From contig NCSJ02000136.1 of assembly GCA_002812745.2 (NCBI GenBank), positions 1 through 64,000 of the forward strand: DNA of 64,000 nucleotides, read 5' to 3'. This DNA is from Scytalidium lignicola. Its lineage: Eukaryota > Ascomycota > Leotiomycetes. The notes under the pieces are model-generated. The model saw nothing but the letters and a program-made list of their open reading frames with translations, made no database searches and was not told the DNA's origin. Positions 44,825 to 55,598 of this stretch are shown in pieces. Position numbers and translations under genes: made by a program. Numbering within the stretch: the first letter of the stretch is position 1; every line of letters begins with the position of its first letter.

Positions 44825-45799
44825 ATGGAGACGAAGTTGAGTCAGATTTCAACAAAAGATACCAAACCGCCGATCGTGACATTTAAGAAGAGACGTGGTG
44901 CAAAACCCTTCCGTACGAGATATGATTCACTGCCATCGTCAAACAATAATGTTGGTCCCGACAATATATTTTCATCTTTCGATGACGAGTTGCACCAGGA
45001 TATAAAACGAAGAAAGACGGCATCCATAGTAACGGCTTCATCAAAAACCAGTCCTACATCCAGAGAGGCAACTCTTCCCGCCTCACAAAGTGAAGTGAAA
45101 CGAATTGCTCCTTTTGGGGAGCTTCCTGATTCTAGACAAGCCACGACGAAAAAAAAGTGAAGTGCCTGATGGTATTTATAAAGGCATGGCGAATCAGACC
45201 TCCTATGTCCGCAAGAATCCAAACGCACCGACACGTAACTTCGGTCCAGTCAAAGCACCATCAAACGTTCGAACTACGACTATTCTAGACCTCCAGCCAG
45301 ACACATGTAAAGACTACAAAACAATAGGTTATTGTGGGTTTGGTGATAGCTGGTAAGCCTTAGACCATATTAATTCCAGATCCTCTATTGTTACTTGCAC
45401 TGACTTGAAACTTTTTGTACCAGCAAATTTCTCCACGCTAGAGAAGACTACAAACAAGGCTGGCAATTGGACAAAGAGTGGGAGCGGGTCACCAAAGGGA
45501 AGAACATTAAAGGCACGATCGTTGCGAGTGCTAATAATAAGAACGAAAGGAGAGAGGACGTCGACCAGGATGATGCAGAGCGAGAGAATATTCCGTTGGC
45601 ATGCTTGATATGTGGAGACCCATACAAGAACCCAATTATCACAAAGTGCGGTCATTACTTTTGCGAGCCTTGTGCTCTAAAAAGGTGCAAGAAAGATCCT
45701 AACTGCGCGGTTTGCGGAGCCGGAACTGGTGGTGTATTTAACTCTGCTAGGACGCCGGTGAAGCAGGCGAAACACACCATGGTTGCTAGTTTTTCTTGA
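44825..45799 (+). CDS. CWC24: Pre-mRNA splicing factor Cwc24 (CCCH and RING fingers), frame broken at an A8 run
   Basis: A spliceosome-associated factor (RNF113A orthologue) that helps place the 5' splice site before the first catalytic step. Exons 44825-45352 and 45424-45799. Seen: a Lys-rich N-terminus with PPIVTFKKRRGAKPFRTR, then YKGMANQTSYVRKNP, a CCCH zinc finger ([20 protein letters not shown]) whose third cysteine codon is split by the intron, then the DYKQGWQLDKEWE helix that follows the finger in this family, and a RING finger CLICGDPYKNPIITKCGHYF continuing to CAVCGAGT. The upstream and downstream frames meet at a run of eight A (45149-45156). With seven A the whole reads as 300 residues without stops; with eight the frame stops at TGA just after the run. 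A surplus base in the sequence is the simplest reason; a real mutation would remove both fingers from an essential protein. Confidence 0.88.
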
Positions 45800-46036
45800 C
45801 CTAACTGGATGACCCAGTCTACTTATGTGGTCTCAAAGGTCATGCACTTGATTGTGTGCGCCTTTCGCGGACTTGGTCAGTTGATCCTACCGCTCTAGCA
45901 ACTGAAATAGTCTACTACGACAAGCTTTCCCGACTGGCTATTGCACAACGATCGATTAACGGCAAATTTTAGCAAGAGACAATATCGAATGCTTTGTTCT
46001 TATAGCTACTGAGCTCATATCAAAGCCTCTGCCTGA

Positions 46037-46288
46037 TTATTCGGGGCACAGAATCTGCCTGTACAAGCTTCCCCAGTGGCCAGTGGCGATCAACTCAGTA
46101 GCGATGGCTCTGAGCTGCTCATTTCGAATGACCAAGTCAAATCCTTCGTCGGCGGCCGCGACGCAGTCCATCCAACGATACACTAAAATACCTACGAGGA
46201 TGAAGGGATATGCATATTTGCTCATGATGTCGAATATATGATCGATGCTGCCCTCGGAGATACCACTAGGAAGAGCTGGCTCATCCAT
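46037..46288 (-). pseudogene. Remnant of a fungal protein of unknown function
   Basis: A frame of 83 residues from ATG 46288 reads MSKYAYPFILVGILVYRWMD, then CVAAADEGFDLVIRNEQLRA and IATELIATGHWGSL, ending abruptly at ILCPE. The block resembles the start of a widespread uncharacterised family in filamentous ascomycetes in which a hydrophobic 'P-ILVG' start is followed by 'R..QL..I..EL..TG.W'. It looks like a nucleotidyltransferase-fold entry but is not confirmed. The rest of the expected protein is missing downstream, where the DNA is AT-rich. A short live gene cannot be excluded. Confidence 0.4.
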
Positions 46289-47359
46289 TGTGCAGTCGTG
46301 GATTCTCCCATGTTTCGTGGAAATACCTGAGACCGGTGGGGAGTGATTCAGAGGTACATGCTTGTTGGCATAGTCTCGAACTAGTGTCCGATATCCCTCG
46401 TTGAGTTTGATGAGTTCGGATGAATTTTGAATTTTGAGAAATTGAAGACACCAGCACCAACGAGATGCACGGGGCTACACATCGTCATGTGACGGACGAC
46501 TGACTGACACATCAAGGTCCTGAAGAGTAACGGAGCACAAAATGATGACTCGGGCTTATTCCTTAGTATTGAAAATCAGGAAGCAGAGATATGCTATCCA
46601 AACTCGCAGACTAGTAAGATAAACCTTCAACATCACAAAACAGGAACGCCGATTTCCTAAACGGAAAGTTTCAACCGGTTCCTTTGGTGTGTTTTAAGTA
46701 TGATATCGCTGGGAAAGCCATAAACAAACCCATTGCTCGTCACTGCAGTCGAATTCTATATCACGGCTAGGAAGGCACGTATATTTAGGATTGAAGATTG
46801 GCCAAAATTTCTTAAGAATTTGGGAATGGGCAATACAGGTTGTCTTGCAATAGGTGCTGTACTTAACAGTTTTATGAATTAGATCGGTGGTTTAGCTCCT
46901 GGTAGAAAGTGAAGTATTTTATCTGCGAGGTGCAGCGCATGGTCGGGAAGGAGAGAATTTGTGATATTAGTTAGGCAGGCTCTTACTGCCCGAACAAAGA
47001 GTCATCAGAAGTGGAGAGCTTGTAACTATTTGAATTACATTCGATAGTTAATAATCTTTAATACTAATACAATTCAACCCATCGATTAGTCTTTGATTTC
47101 CGCAGCTCTNAAAAAAATGCTGTACATATCCCTTCATAAGTCTAGCACCGCCTATCTTAAGTCGCATTATCCCCGTGATGGACTTTTGAGAATTTGCATC
47201 TTACATACTCGTTTTCTACGGGAGAAAGTACAAAGAAAGGGGGGGGGAAGGCCCAAAAAGCGGTTTGTCGGTTTCGCTGGACTATCATATTTCGAGAATG
47301 TTGTGGGACTGAGATTATCAGGAGCCGTGTTTACGAGTACTGTACCGTACATATCCTCC
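46289..47359. other. AT-rich stretch without supported gene
   Basis: About 1.1 kb with an N before an A-run at 47110 and a G8 run near 47240. Frames on both strands around 47.1-47.5 kb overlap and lack recognisable products. Confidence 0.5.
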
Positions 47360-47758
47360 CTAAAACTCCATACAATCTTGATCCTCTTCAATACCAAAAG
47401 ATTGGCCGTGTGTGATATGACGAGCGAATTCAGGTCCATTAATATCATGAAAGCATTTGCATCGATGACAAGCGATATGTTCTGGTACTTCTTTCATCAT
47501 CAGTAATAAGAAATTATAACAATTGAGATGGTGTTCTGGTTTGCTGAGCGGTGCTAGGGCTCGCTTTTTGAGTACGTTGTATAACCATCGACATGTGAGT
47601 GAGAGCGCGCCTGCTGATTCTGGCGAAAGAGAATCAAGGATATTGTGGACTATGTCTGGGGGGAGAGACACTAATGGGAAGGGTTGAAAGTTTGAAAGTT
47701 GGGGCTGTTGATTCTCGAACAAGCCTAGGAAAGAGAAGGGAGTTGTTAGAGTTGTCAT
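47360..47758 (-). CDS. Short F-box protein, possibly truncated
   Basis: A single exon of 132 residues. Seen: an F-box from about 26 to 67 with FPLVSLPPDIVHNILDSLSP and GALSLTCRWLYNVL, then a helix with LLLMMKEVPEHIACHRCKCF carrying a CxxC pair, and a stop soon after. Known: F-box proteins bind Skp1 and recruit targets to SCF ubiquitin ligases. Many Leotiomycete and Sordariomycete F-box proteins have 'C..C...H' directly after a 'LE.D.P.H' helix, then continue for 100-200 residues. This one ends about 30 residues past the CxxC pair, so it may be a truncated copy or have a missed intron. The flanks are AT-rich. Confidence 0.6.
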   Translation of the reverse strand: MTTLTTPFSFLGLFENQQPQLSNFQPFPLVSLPPDIVHNILDSLSPESAGALSLTCRWLYNVLKKRALAPLSKPEHHLNCYNFLLLMMKEVPEHIACHRCKCFHDINGPEFARHITHGQSFGIEEDQDCMEF

Positions 47759-50604
47759 TTTGAAAAGAAGTTTTGAAAATTCGTTGTTTGAGTCTGTTGG
47801 TGATGAATATGAAGAAGATCTGGGTTAGATGTGAAAAAGGTAGAAAAGTTGGATCTTGTTGAATCTCGGAGTTTAAATAACTGTCAAGACAACCAGTTGG
47901 AATCGGAATTTGTTGATTGCAAGTCTGGCAACTAGCAGCTAAATAGTCTATTTAAAGTATATCATATACGTCATAGTTGCTTAACTGGACTACCGTATCC
48001 ACCAAGACCCCAGGTCGCTTAAGCTAAAATTATATACAGGGATATTGTCCACTTAAAATCCTTCATTCTCCTAAAACGGCTAAAAGTGGTTCAAAATGGC
48101 TCATGGGTCCAAACAGAAATGATCCTTAGTTAACTAGTCTTGCAATTACATATTATCCATGTAATATTATGCTATACCATGGTTGTGATTATTATCAGAG
48201 ATCTTCATCATCTAGATCCGCGTTCTGCAGTCGCGGGAGGGGCCTGCTAGGTGCCGTGAATCAATGAGTCGATCGACGGGAGCAGGAGCCGAGTCAAGAT
48301 CCGATGCTGGCCCGTCTCCTACCGGTGCATGGCCTGATTGATGGTTTTGAGAGTAGCAGTGCGTCTCGGTGGAGAGGTTGGTCAATCCTGCGGACGAGCT
48401 CATCTTTTGAGCTTCTTCACGAGAGATGAATATTTTGATGGCCATTAGCCATGAAAATAAATTGAGTTGACCGATTCATACGACTTTTGTATAAAATCTC
48501 ATAATTAACTAAAACATGCATTAATTTGTCGTCTCGGGAGGTTGCAAGGTCCTTAAGCTCAGATGTTGTGCTTATTGATAATTAGGATAATACCCGCTGC
48601 CTAAAACAGCCTACTAAATTCGGAAGCACTACACGGCACCATGTCACGGGATCTCAGCCAAAGGCAGCACGTGCCGTGTGATTACATAATTATTTACCGG
48701 CCTTTTCACCCAGGTGAGTGCCTGAAATGCCCTATACTATATGTATTCATGTAGGAATTTTTAATTTTAATTCCACGTAACAACTTCTCCACAAAGATCA
48801 CCGGTTTGATGTAAAAATTGCCTAGTTAAGTAAATGAGGGAAGAGCGAACCAGCCAGTGTGCGTACTGTACGTGTAAGGCTGCAGCACTAAACCTTCATG
48901 ACTATTTCAACCTTCTTCACTCCAACCTTAAAATCCCAAGCACCGTCTCATTCGAGTTTCCAGATCGAGAGGTTCTCGACGAGAAGATATTGGCCAACGT
49001 AAGCATGGACCCAGTTACAATCTTCTCCACTGACACGATATTACATTATCGCGCTCACTGAACTTGTTTGGAGATCGTAAGCTGACACTTTCAGCTCTAA
49101 TTAGTGATGTAACAAGTAGTTTTCGTCTGTACGTGTATGAAACAACTCATCGAACGAAGCCAATTTTAATTCGATGCCTTACGACGTTAGTTCTTACACC
49201 TGAGTGAGCTTTTCGGGCACTTTCTTCCCAACATGGACAGCCAGTACGAACATTCGCATCGCATCGTATTGGATTGCATTAAATCAACGCAGATCATCCA
49301 CGTGCAAAAGCTACGGGATTACTTGACTGCGCTTTTCTGATCTGGACAAATCACTGGTTTGACGCAGTCCGACAGGCAGACAAGCAGACAAAGCCTGACA
49401 GGCTATCGTCGATGCCTCGTCGATATCCGGGCGGGTTCTTTCACGTACAGTACACCGCCTCGGAGGTACGGTAAACCACGGTAGATCCGAAAAGTCCATG
49501 GAGATAAGGGCCACAGGGCGTCAACTTACTAAACACATCCAACGCATCATCGACAACCAAATTTCCGATGAAGATAGGCGCCCAGCAGATACAGTCTGCT
49601 TACAACGCCTGTTCTTCTGTGGTGACCCATTTGGCACGCTTTTGATATCCGTGGCTGCAGAAAATTCGACCCGGGATTTTACATTGGCCCGACTCCAGAG
49701 CCTAGCTGGCGGCTCTCACATGCCTGCCAACGCCATGGTCAGACATTTGGGTCAGAAAAGTTTGGGCTGACAAAAAGATGACAACTCTGCTGGATCCCAA
49801 GAAAATATCTTCCATCGGGATATCCAATCACGCAGTACGAATTGTTTGTGTCAAGCTTTCCAACTGATACGCTACCTTCCCAAAGCCATCATCAAGGTCC
49901 CACCGTCCTGGCTCAGCCCGCCTGGAAACACACAGGCTGGATGAGAGAATGCTGTAGGAAAACACGGCCAAATTAGTTAATTGTCTTAGAATTTAATTAG
50001 CTTAGGACCTTGTTATGTCCGCGGTCTTTGATGGTGCCTTTTGACATGCATATCTTAATTATGCACAAGCGCATCAGTCATAACGGACTCTTCCTTCTCT
50101 CCTCCAATGGCGTGCCGGACTGCGGATATATTTGCTACAATTATTTCCCGTCTCGGACTATCTATCTGGGCTCGGACTTTTTGATTGATTAAGGTTGAAG
50201 CTATCTTACGTTGAGTGGATCTAATTCTCCAGTTTGGTGGTGCCGTTGAACTGGGTCGACCCCCTTATGATGTATTAGCCTATTCGTTTGGACACCTCGA
50301 ATTCATTGTGGATCTCAGGTAAGCCCTACAGCATGTCAGGTTGGTGAAATCTCGATTCGTACTCTATATATGCATCCTCTTTCTCCCGAATCCTGAATCC
50401 TAGGCAGATTGCGTGAGCTTTGGCCAACCTTCTCTTTTTTTCTCCTCGTTCTCTTCTGGTTCGCAGTTGTTGCCGTCTGACTTAACCTACTACAAGTCAG
50501 TCTTATACTCAAGGCTCACTGTCTTCGCTTCATTGATACGCCGTCAGTGTATCTCCAAGTTATCACTTAGCTAGTGAAGTTTGGCATTTAATACAACTCT
50601 AAAA
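47759..50604. other. Gene-poor stretch and 5' region of the efflux pump gene
   Basis: About 2.8 kb. Frames at 48212-48445 (minus, 77 codons), 48834-49061 and 49498-49770 start at plausible codons but show no recognisable domains or conserved patterns. The last 300 bp or so, with CT-rich tracts around 50430-50460, is likely the promoter and leader of the DHA2 pump. Confidence 0.5.
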
Positions 50605-52350
50605 ATGGTTAACATTCCAGAAGAGAAAGAGCTGGAGTCTGGAGTCGCCACTCCCTCCGTCAATACCCTCACCGTCCCTCAAGAGAATGTACAGGATACA
50701 TCAGAAAAGACCTCCGTTACCGATGTGGATAACGAAAAGGACTTTGTCACCGATATAGATCAGGAAAAACAAGAAAAACAGGTCGAGCAGATCGAGGAGA
50801 AACCCCCACGAGATATCACTGGTTGGCGATGGATCGTTGTTATCCTTGCAATCCTGAGTTCAACCTTCCTGTTTGCCCTCGATCAAACCATTGTTGCAGA
50901 TGTTCAGCCTGAGATTGTCACCTCATTCAACAGTGTTAGCAAACTTACATGGCTTAGTGTGGCTTTCCTTATGACCGCCGCGTCAACAAACATGATCTTC
51001 GGGAAGATTTACGGCCAATTTAATGCCAAGTGGTTGTACATTATAACGGTTACTATCTTCGAAATTGGCTCTGCTGTCTGCGGTGCGGCGCCCAACATGA
51101 ACGCCTTGATTGTTGGCCGTGCTATCTGTGGTATTGGTGGAGTGGGTATGTATGTTGGCGTTATGACTCTCCTTGCAGCTACGACGACCATGCACGAACG
51201 TCCAATGTATGTTGGATTAACCGGTCTCACCTGGGGTTTGGGAACCGTTCTAGGACCTATCATTGGTGGTGCTTTCACCGACAGTTCTGCTGGTTGGAGA
51301 TGGGCCTTCTATATCAATCTCTGTGTCGGAGGAGCCTGTGCACCCGTCTATCTCTTCATGCTCCCAAGCCCAGATCCTCGCCCAGGAGTCAAGTATATCG
51401 ATCGTGCGAAGGAGATGGACTGGCTCGGAACGCTTCTGATACTTGGAGCCTTCACGACTGGGGTCTCAGCTGTCTCCTTGGGTGGTATAACAGATCCTTG
51501 GAATAGCGCCACTATTATCGGGTTGTTTTGTGCTTCTGGTGTGCTCTTTATTCTTCTCGGATTGCAACAAACATTCCTCGTGCTTACAACCAAATCCCGA
51601 CGTATCTTCCCAATCGAGTTCCTATCCTCCCGCACGCTCTTGATTCTTTTCGCCATGACTGCCGCAGGTGGTACTGCAATTTTCGTCCCCATCTACATGA
51701 TCCCGCTGCTCTTCCAATTCACGCGGAACGACAGTGCACTTGAAGCAGGAGTTCGTCTCCTCCCATTCATCTTCCTCTGCGTCTTTGCTGTCATCCTTAA
51801 CGGGGCAATTTTGTCATCCTTTGGGTATTACATGCCGTGGTACTTAGGAGGTGGTATTTTGGTGGTCATTGGTGGCGCACTCCTCTACACTGTTGACCAA
51901 AACACGTCCACAGCCAAGATATACGGTTACTGTGTCATTCTCGGTGTTGGTGTAGGCATGTTCAGCCAAGCATCCTTCTCCGTAGCTCAGGCTGTTGTCG
52001 AGCCTGAAATGATCCCCAACGCCGTTGGCTTCATCACCTGTGCTCAGGTAAGTGGCGTGACTATCTCGCTCGCCATCTCGAACAGCGTCTTCCTCAACAA
52101 ATCTCAAGAGGGTATTCAAGCGGTTCTACCAAATGTGACAGCGGCTGAAGTCCAGAGTGCAATCACTGGGGCCAACTCAGCCTTCGTGAGGAATTTAACA
52201 CCGGAAGCCAGAGATAAGGTGTTGGATGCCATCGTCACGGCTATGAGCAAGTCTTACATCCTAGTTATCACGGCTGGAGCAGTTGTACTAGTACTGAGCA
52301 TGATTATGAAGAGAGAGAAACTCTTCCTGCAAGCTGGCGGTGCTGCTTGA
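50605..52350 (+). CDS. MFS drug:H+ antiporter of the DHA2 family (14 helices)
   Basis: A proton-driven exporter of toxic or secondary-metabolite compounds, most like fungal 14-helix efflux pumps of the aflatoxin- or HC-toxin-exporter type. A single exon of 581 residues. The start is set at the ATG at 50605, because the frame farther upstream begins only with TTG. Seen: a polar acidic N-tail of about 75 residues, helix 1 with FLFALDQTIVADVQPEIV (motif D1 of the family), WLSVAFLMTAASTNMIFGKI, GRAICGIGGVGMYVGVMTLL (motif C-like region), GLGTVLGPIIGGAFTD (antiporter motif C) and WRWAFYINL, and a second half ending in a lysine-rich tail. All hallmark antiporter motifs are intact. No biosynthetic gene cluster lies beside it, so it need not be tied to one metabolite. 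Confidence 0.93.
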   Translation: MVNIPEEKELESGVATPSVNTLTVPQENVQDTSEKTSVTDVDNEKDFVTDIDQEKQEKQVEQIEEKPPRDITGWRWIVVILAILSSTFLFALDQTIVADVQPEIVTSFNSVSKLTWLSVAFLMTAASTNMIFGKIYGQFNAKWLYIITVTIFEIGSAVCGAAPNMNALIVGRAICGIGGVGMYVGVMTLLAATTTMHERPMYVGLTGLTWGLGTVLGPIIGGAFTDSSAGWRWAFYINLCVGGACAPVYLFMLPSPDPRPGVKYIDRAKEMDWLGTLLILGAFTTGVSAVSLGGITDPWNSATIIGLFCASGVLFILLGLQQTFLVLTTKSRRIFPIEFLSSRTLLILFAMTAAGGTAIFVPIYMIPLLFQFTRNDSALEAGVRLLPFIFLCVFAVILNGAILSSFGYYMPWYLGGGILVVIGGALLYTVDQNTSTAKIYGYCVILGVGVGMFSQASFSVAQAVVEPEMIPNAVGFITCAQVSGVTISLAISNSVFLNKSQEGIQAVLPNVTAAEVQSAITGANSAFVRNLTPEARDKVLDAIVTAMSKSYILVITAGAVVLVLSMIMKREKLFLQAGGAA

Positions 52351-53179
52351 TTTCTCTATTTCATGTCAAGCATAATTTTTCAGAATTAAAAAAAAATTGC
52401 TACGACAAAGAAGTAATGAATTCCGATGATAAAGCGTTTAGCTGGGGAAATGCTTAGACGGGGGTTTAGATTATATCCAGGGTGCATTCGATGGCTACTT
52501 TCATTGGGATATAGGAGAAACTAATACATAGTAGGCAAAGGCTATGAAGGGCAGTAGCGTCTTGCAGCACGGCATTCGGTGTTCGGGGGTTCCTTTTTTC
52601 CTTTCATCATTTGTCAATAATACCAAACAAAGCAATCTACNTTTTTACACTCATTCGATAACCTTTCCCTTTGCTTTTAAGTATCTCTAGTTTAGTAATA
52701 CTCTTCATTTAATACACACACCTCTTCGATTCTTAGTTTTGATTCAACAGCTATTCATAGTTATAAATATAAATGTATTACCTAGCTAGCTTGTCCAATC
52801 AAATCTTATTTTACTTGCCGTTTAACTTAGTTATGTTTAGTTTAACGTCCATTTAACCTCTGCCGATGGAGAGTAATTATTCAGCATTTCGGAGGACTAA
52901 TTACTAATCTAGCATAGTGTGAGTGGAAGCAGCCATGGGTTCAGAGAACCCCACTGAGCCCACATAATTATTTGAATAGTAATTTGAGCCCCCCCAAAGC
53001 TTTAAATAGAGTTTGAACTTAATAATGTTCTGTATGAATTAATTACGTATATTTATATAACTATGATGTTACCAAAATGCGCAATACCTTCATAACGCCA
53101 TTCCCTAGCAAAAATGGAATGAAATTTTTTGAAGACGAAATAGTGCCTTGCAAAAGGTAAAGCAAATAGTGTAGGGTGC
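52351..53179. other. AT-rich spacer between converging genes
   Basis: Holds the 3' flanks of the DHA2 pump and of the RBR ligase. It is AT-rich, with an N at 52641 before a T-run. No gene is seen. Confidence 0.5.
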
Positions 53180-55598
53180 TCATGAAGTACCCAGAGCATA
53201 CGCCGCTTGCTCCATAGTTAGCAACATATTCCATCGTTCCCTTGCAACGCCATCCATCCACATCTGCTCGGCCCATCTTTTGACTCTCCAGTCGTGCTCG
53301 CTCACTTTATTTCTCTCCTGAAGTTCAATCAACTCATTCGCCTGTCTAGCCCTTATATCCTTCACCTTTCTCGCTTCACGTGTCGCAAGCATATCCAACT
53401 GTCTCTGCCGGACTAAATCCCATTCCTTAAATTGTCTGTCTAGGTCCCTTCTTAGCTCATTTATAGCTTTATAAACCTTGAGGTCTCCCTCCGGGTTGCC
53501 GTCCCAGTATTGGCGAAGCTGATTAAGGTATTCTTCTTCGATCCGGCGTTCCTCTGCTCTTTTTTCTTTGTATTCTTTATCGAAGAGGTACACCATGTCC
53601 GAGAGTGCAGTTTGAGATTCGACGCCTAGAAGCTGCAGCTCTGTGGATTGCCGGAGTTGTAAAGTTGCCTTTGTATCTTCCATCTCCTTTTGGAGGATTT
53701 CAACCTCGTGTTCATGTCTCTCGGCAATAAAAATACGTTGTGTATCGTGCAGAGCTGCAAGCTGGTTGGTGTAGTTTCGATATTTACGACTGATGGCAGC
53801 AATGCGGTTCTCTTCTCGGCGCCGGCGTAGTGTTTCAGCAGCACGACGTTCGGCTTCGGCTTCTCGTGCCAACCTTTCTGCCTCACGCCGTTCCATCTCC
53901 TCGATTTCCTGCACTGCCCTTCTCACCTCTTCTTCTTCCTGCAACCGGCGTTGCTCTTCAACCTGCCGCTCTAATCGGCGGGTGTTAACTTGGGCTAGTC
54001 TCGTGACGAGTTGGGCTTCAGTACAACTACATGTCCGCCATTTTAGGCCGCAAATGTAGCAGAACTGAGCTTTGCAGCGACATGTCATATGGCGACATCC
54101 TTGGTTATGCTCCACGAAGGAGTTGCAATTATAACACCTTCTCCAACCTTCGAGCTCTGCTAGGTTTTGAGTTGCGACGACAGCAGGATCTCGAGGACAA
54201 TCGCTTCCATCATGATATGGCCCTCGACAAATAGTGCATGTATCCTTGGAACAGGTTGGGCATTTTACGGAATGTAAGGCTGCTCTGATTTGTTTTGGCG
54301 GAATGAAAGTACTACATGACGGGGCAGAGCAGTATATGCGATCCCCGACGGGTATAGACCATTCCTCTTCTCTTTTTTCGTACTTTTTCCTACTCTTGCT
54401 ATCGAGTTGAGGTAGGATAATATCTGATGGGATAGTATTCAGGCAACATTTCGCCGGCCAGTGCGTCTCAGAATCCATGGCAGTACTAAGCGGTGTCAGT
54501 AAGGGCAACCTCGAACTAGAAATAGAACTCACGCTATAAGCCTTGAGAAACATAGTTTGCAATAGTTGTGGCAAACCAGTTTGATCATGTCTCTATGATC
54601 AAAGTCGTCAAGACAGGATACACATTCCCTAGAGAGATTAGTATGAATAAGTAAGTAAAACGGCACAAACATACCGTTCTAACGACGGAGGAGTTGACGC
54701 TTCCTGTTCTAAATTTGGGGTCGGTGGAGCCTGTCGTGCCGGTGGAGTAGTAAAGTCGGGCGAAGATTTGTTCAAGGTGTCCCTGATCACCTCCTTTCCT
54801 TTCCTTTTAAAGAAAGAGCTGATCTTAAACATCTTGGATGATTCATTCTCAGACGACAACGGCGAGGACATCGAGCCATATCCAGAGTCTTGAGATGTCC
54901 CGGATGAAGAGCTGCCACCACGGTACCGAGGCCCGTTTGGGTTCAAATATCTATCGGGTTGCTCCACAGCATCACTCATAGATACCTAATACGGGTTAAT
55001 GTTTTCAATTCCTTCTGATTGATTATCCATTTCCAGAGCGTCATACCTGCCCATGTGGATTTGATACTGAGGCTTCTTCCACTGCGTTTGGCGTTGTAGT
55101 TGGTGGTGAAGCAGCTGCACGTTTTCCCTCCCGATATCTCGCCTTAATTCTATCAACCGAAATCTGGAAGATGGGACGGACCTCCACCTCTATATCTGTT
55201 TGGCGGAAAGTAAGTTCTGGAGGAGGCTCAAATCTTCTCCAATCCGTGTTTTTAATTTCAGACAGAAAGGCCTCCGCTGATTCACGTAATGGCCAATTTT
55301 CCTGGTGTGATCCTTTGGATGGTCCTGGCTGCTGAGAGCTGGGAAGACCATGATCCCGGCCATTTCCAGTAACTGTTTCTAACGACGACGATGATAGTGA
55401 TAATTGTGAAAATGGCTTTTGTTGCTTTGCAGACCTGGAGCTCTCCCCCACCTGAACATTTGGAATAGGCTGGGTTCTGAAGGTGCCAGTAGACAACGAT
55501 AGCATACTGGACAGAAAAGAGAATGTCTTGTGTAGGGCAGCAATGAAGAGAACGTAAGAAGTGATGACAATGATAAGAAAAATATCAATCGGCTCCAT
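53180..55598 (-). CDS. RBR-type E3 ubiquitin ligase with N-terminal membrane segment and long coiled coil
   Basis: Transfers ubiquitin through a RING1-IBR-Rcat module. Exons 55598-55047, 54985-54675, 54628-54533 and 54485-53180 give 754 residues with all junctions GT-AG. Seen: a hydrophobic segment at about 4-24 (IDIFLIIVITSYVLFIAAL), a long disordered Ser/Pro-rich region, RING1 starting ECVSCLDDFDHRDMIKLVCH, followed by YCKLCF and CC, an IBR with CSAPSCSTF, CPTCSKDTCTICRGPYHDG, and the Rcat reading CYNCNSFVEHNQGCRHMTCR then FCYICGLKWRTC. The catalytic Cys should be the one in NQGC, near residue 450. After it comes a charged coiled coil of about 280 residues (many Glu, Arg and Lys; LQEEEEVRRAVQEIEEMER). 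The membrane anchor and tail arrangement is not that of the common Ariadne or Parkin types. The target is unknown. Confidence 0.87.

Noticed and set aside
50581..50604. Extra eight residues at the N-terminus of the DHA2 pump
   Set aside because: They begin at TTG, not ATG. The ATG at 50605 is the proper start.
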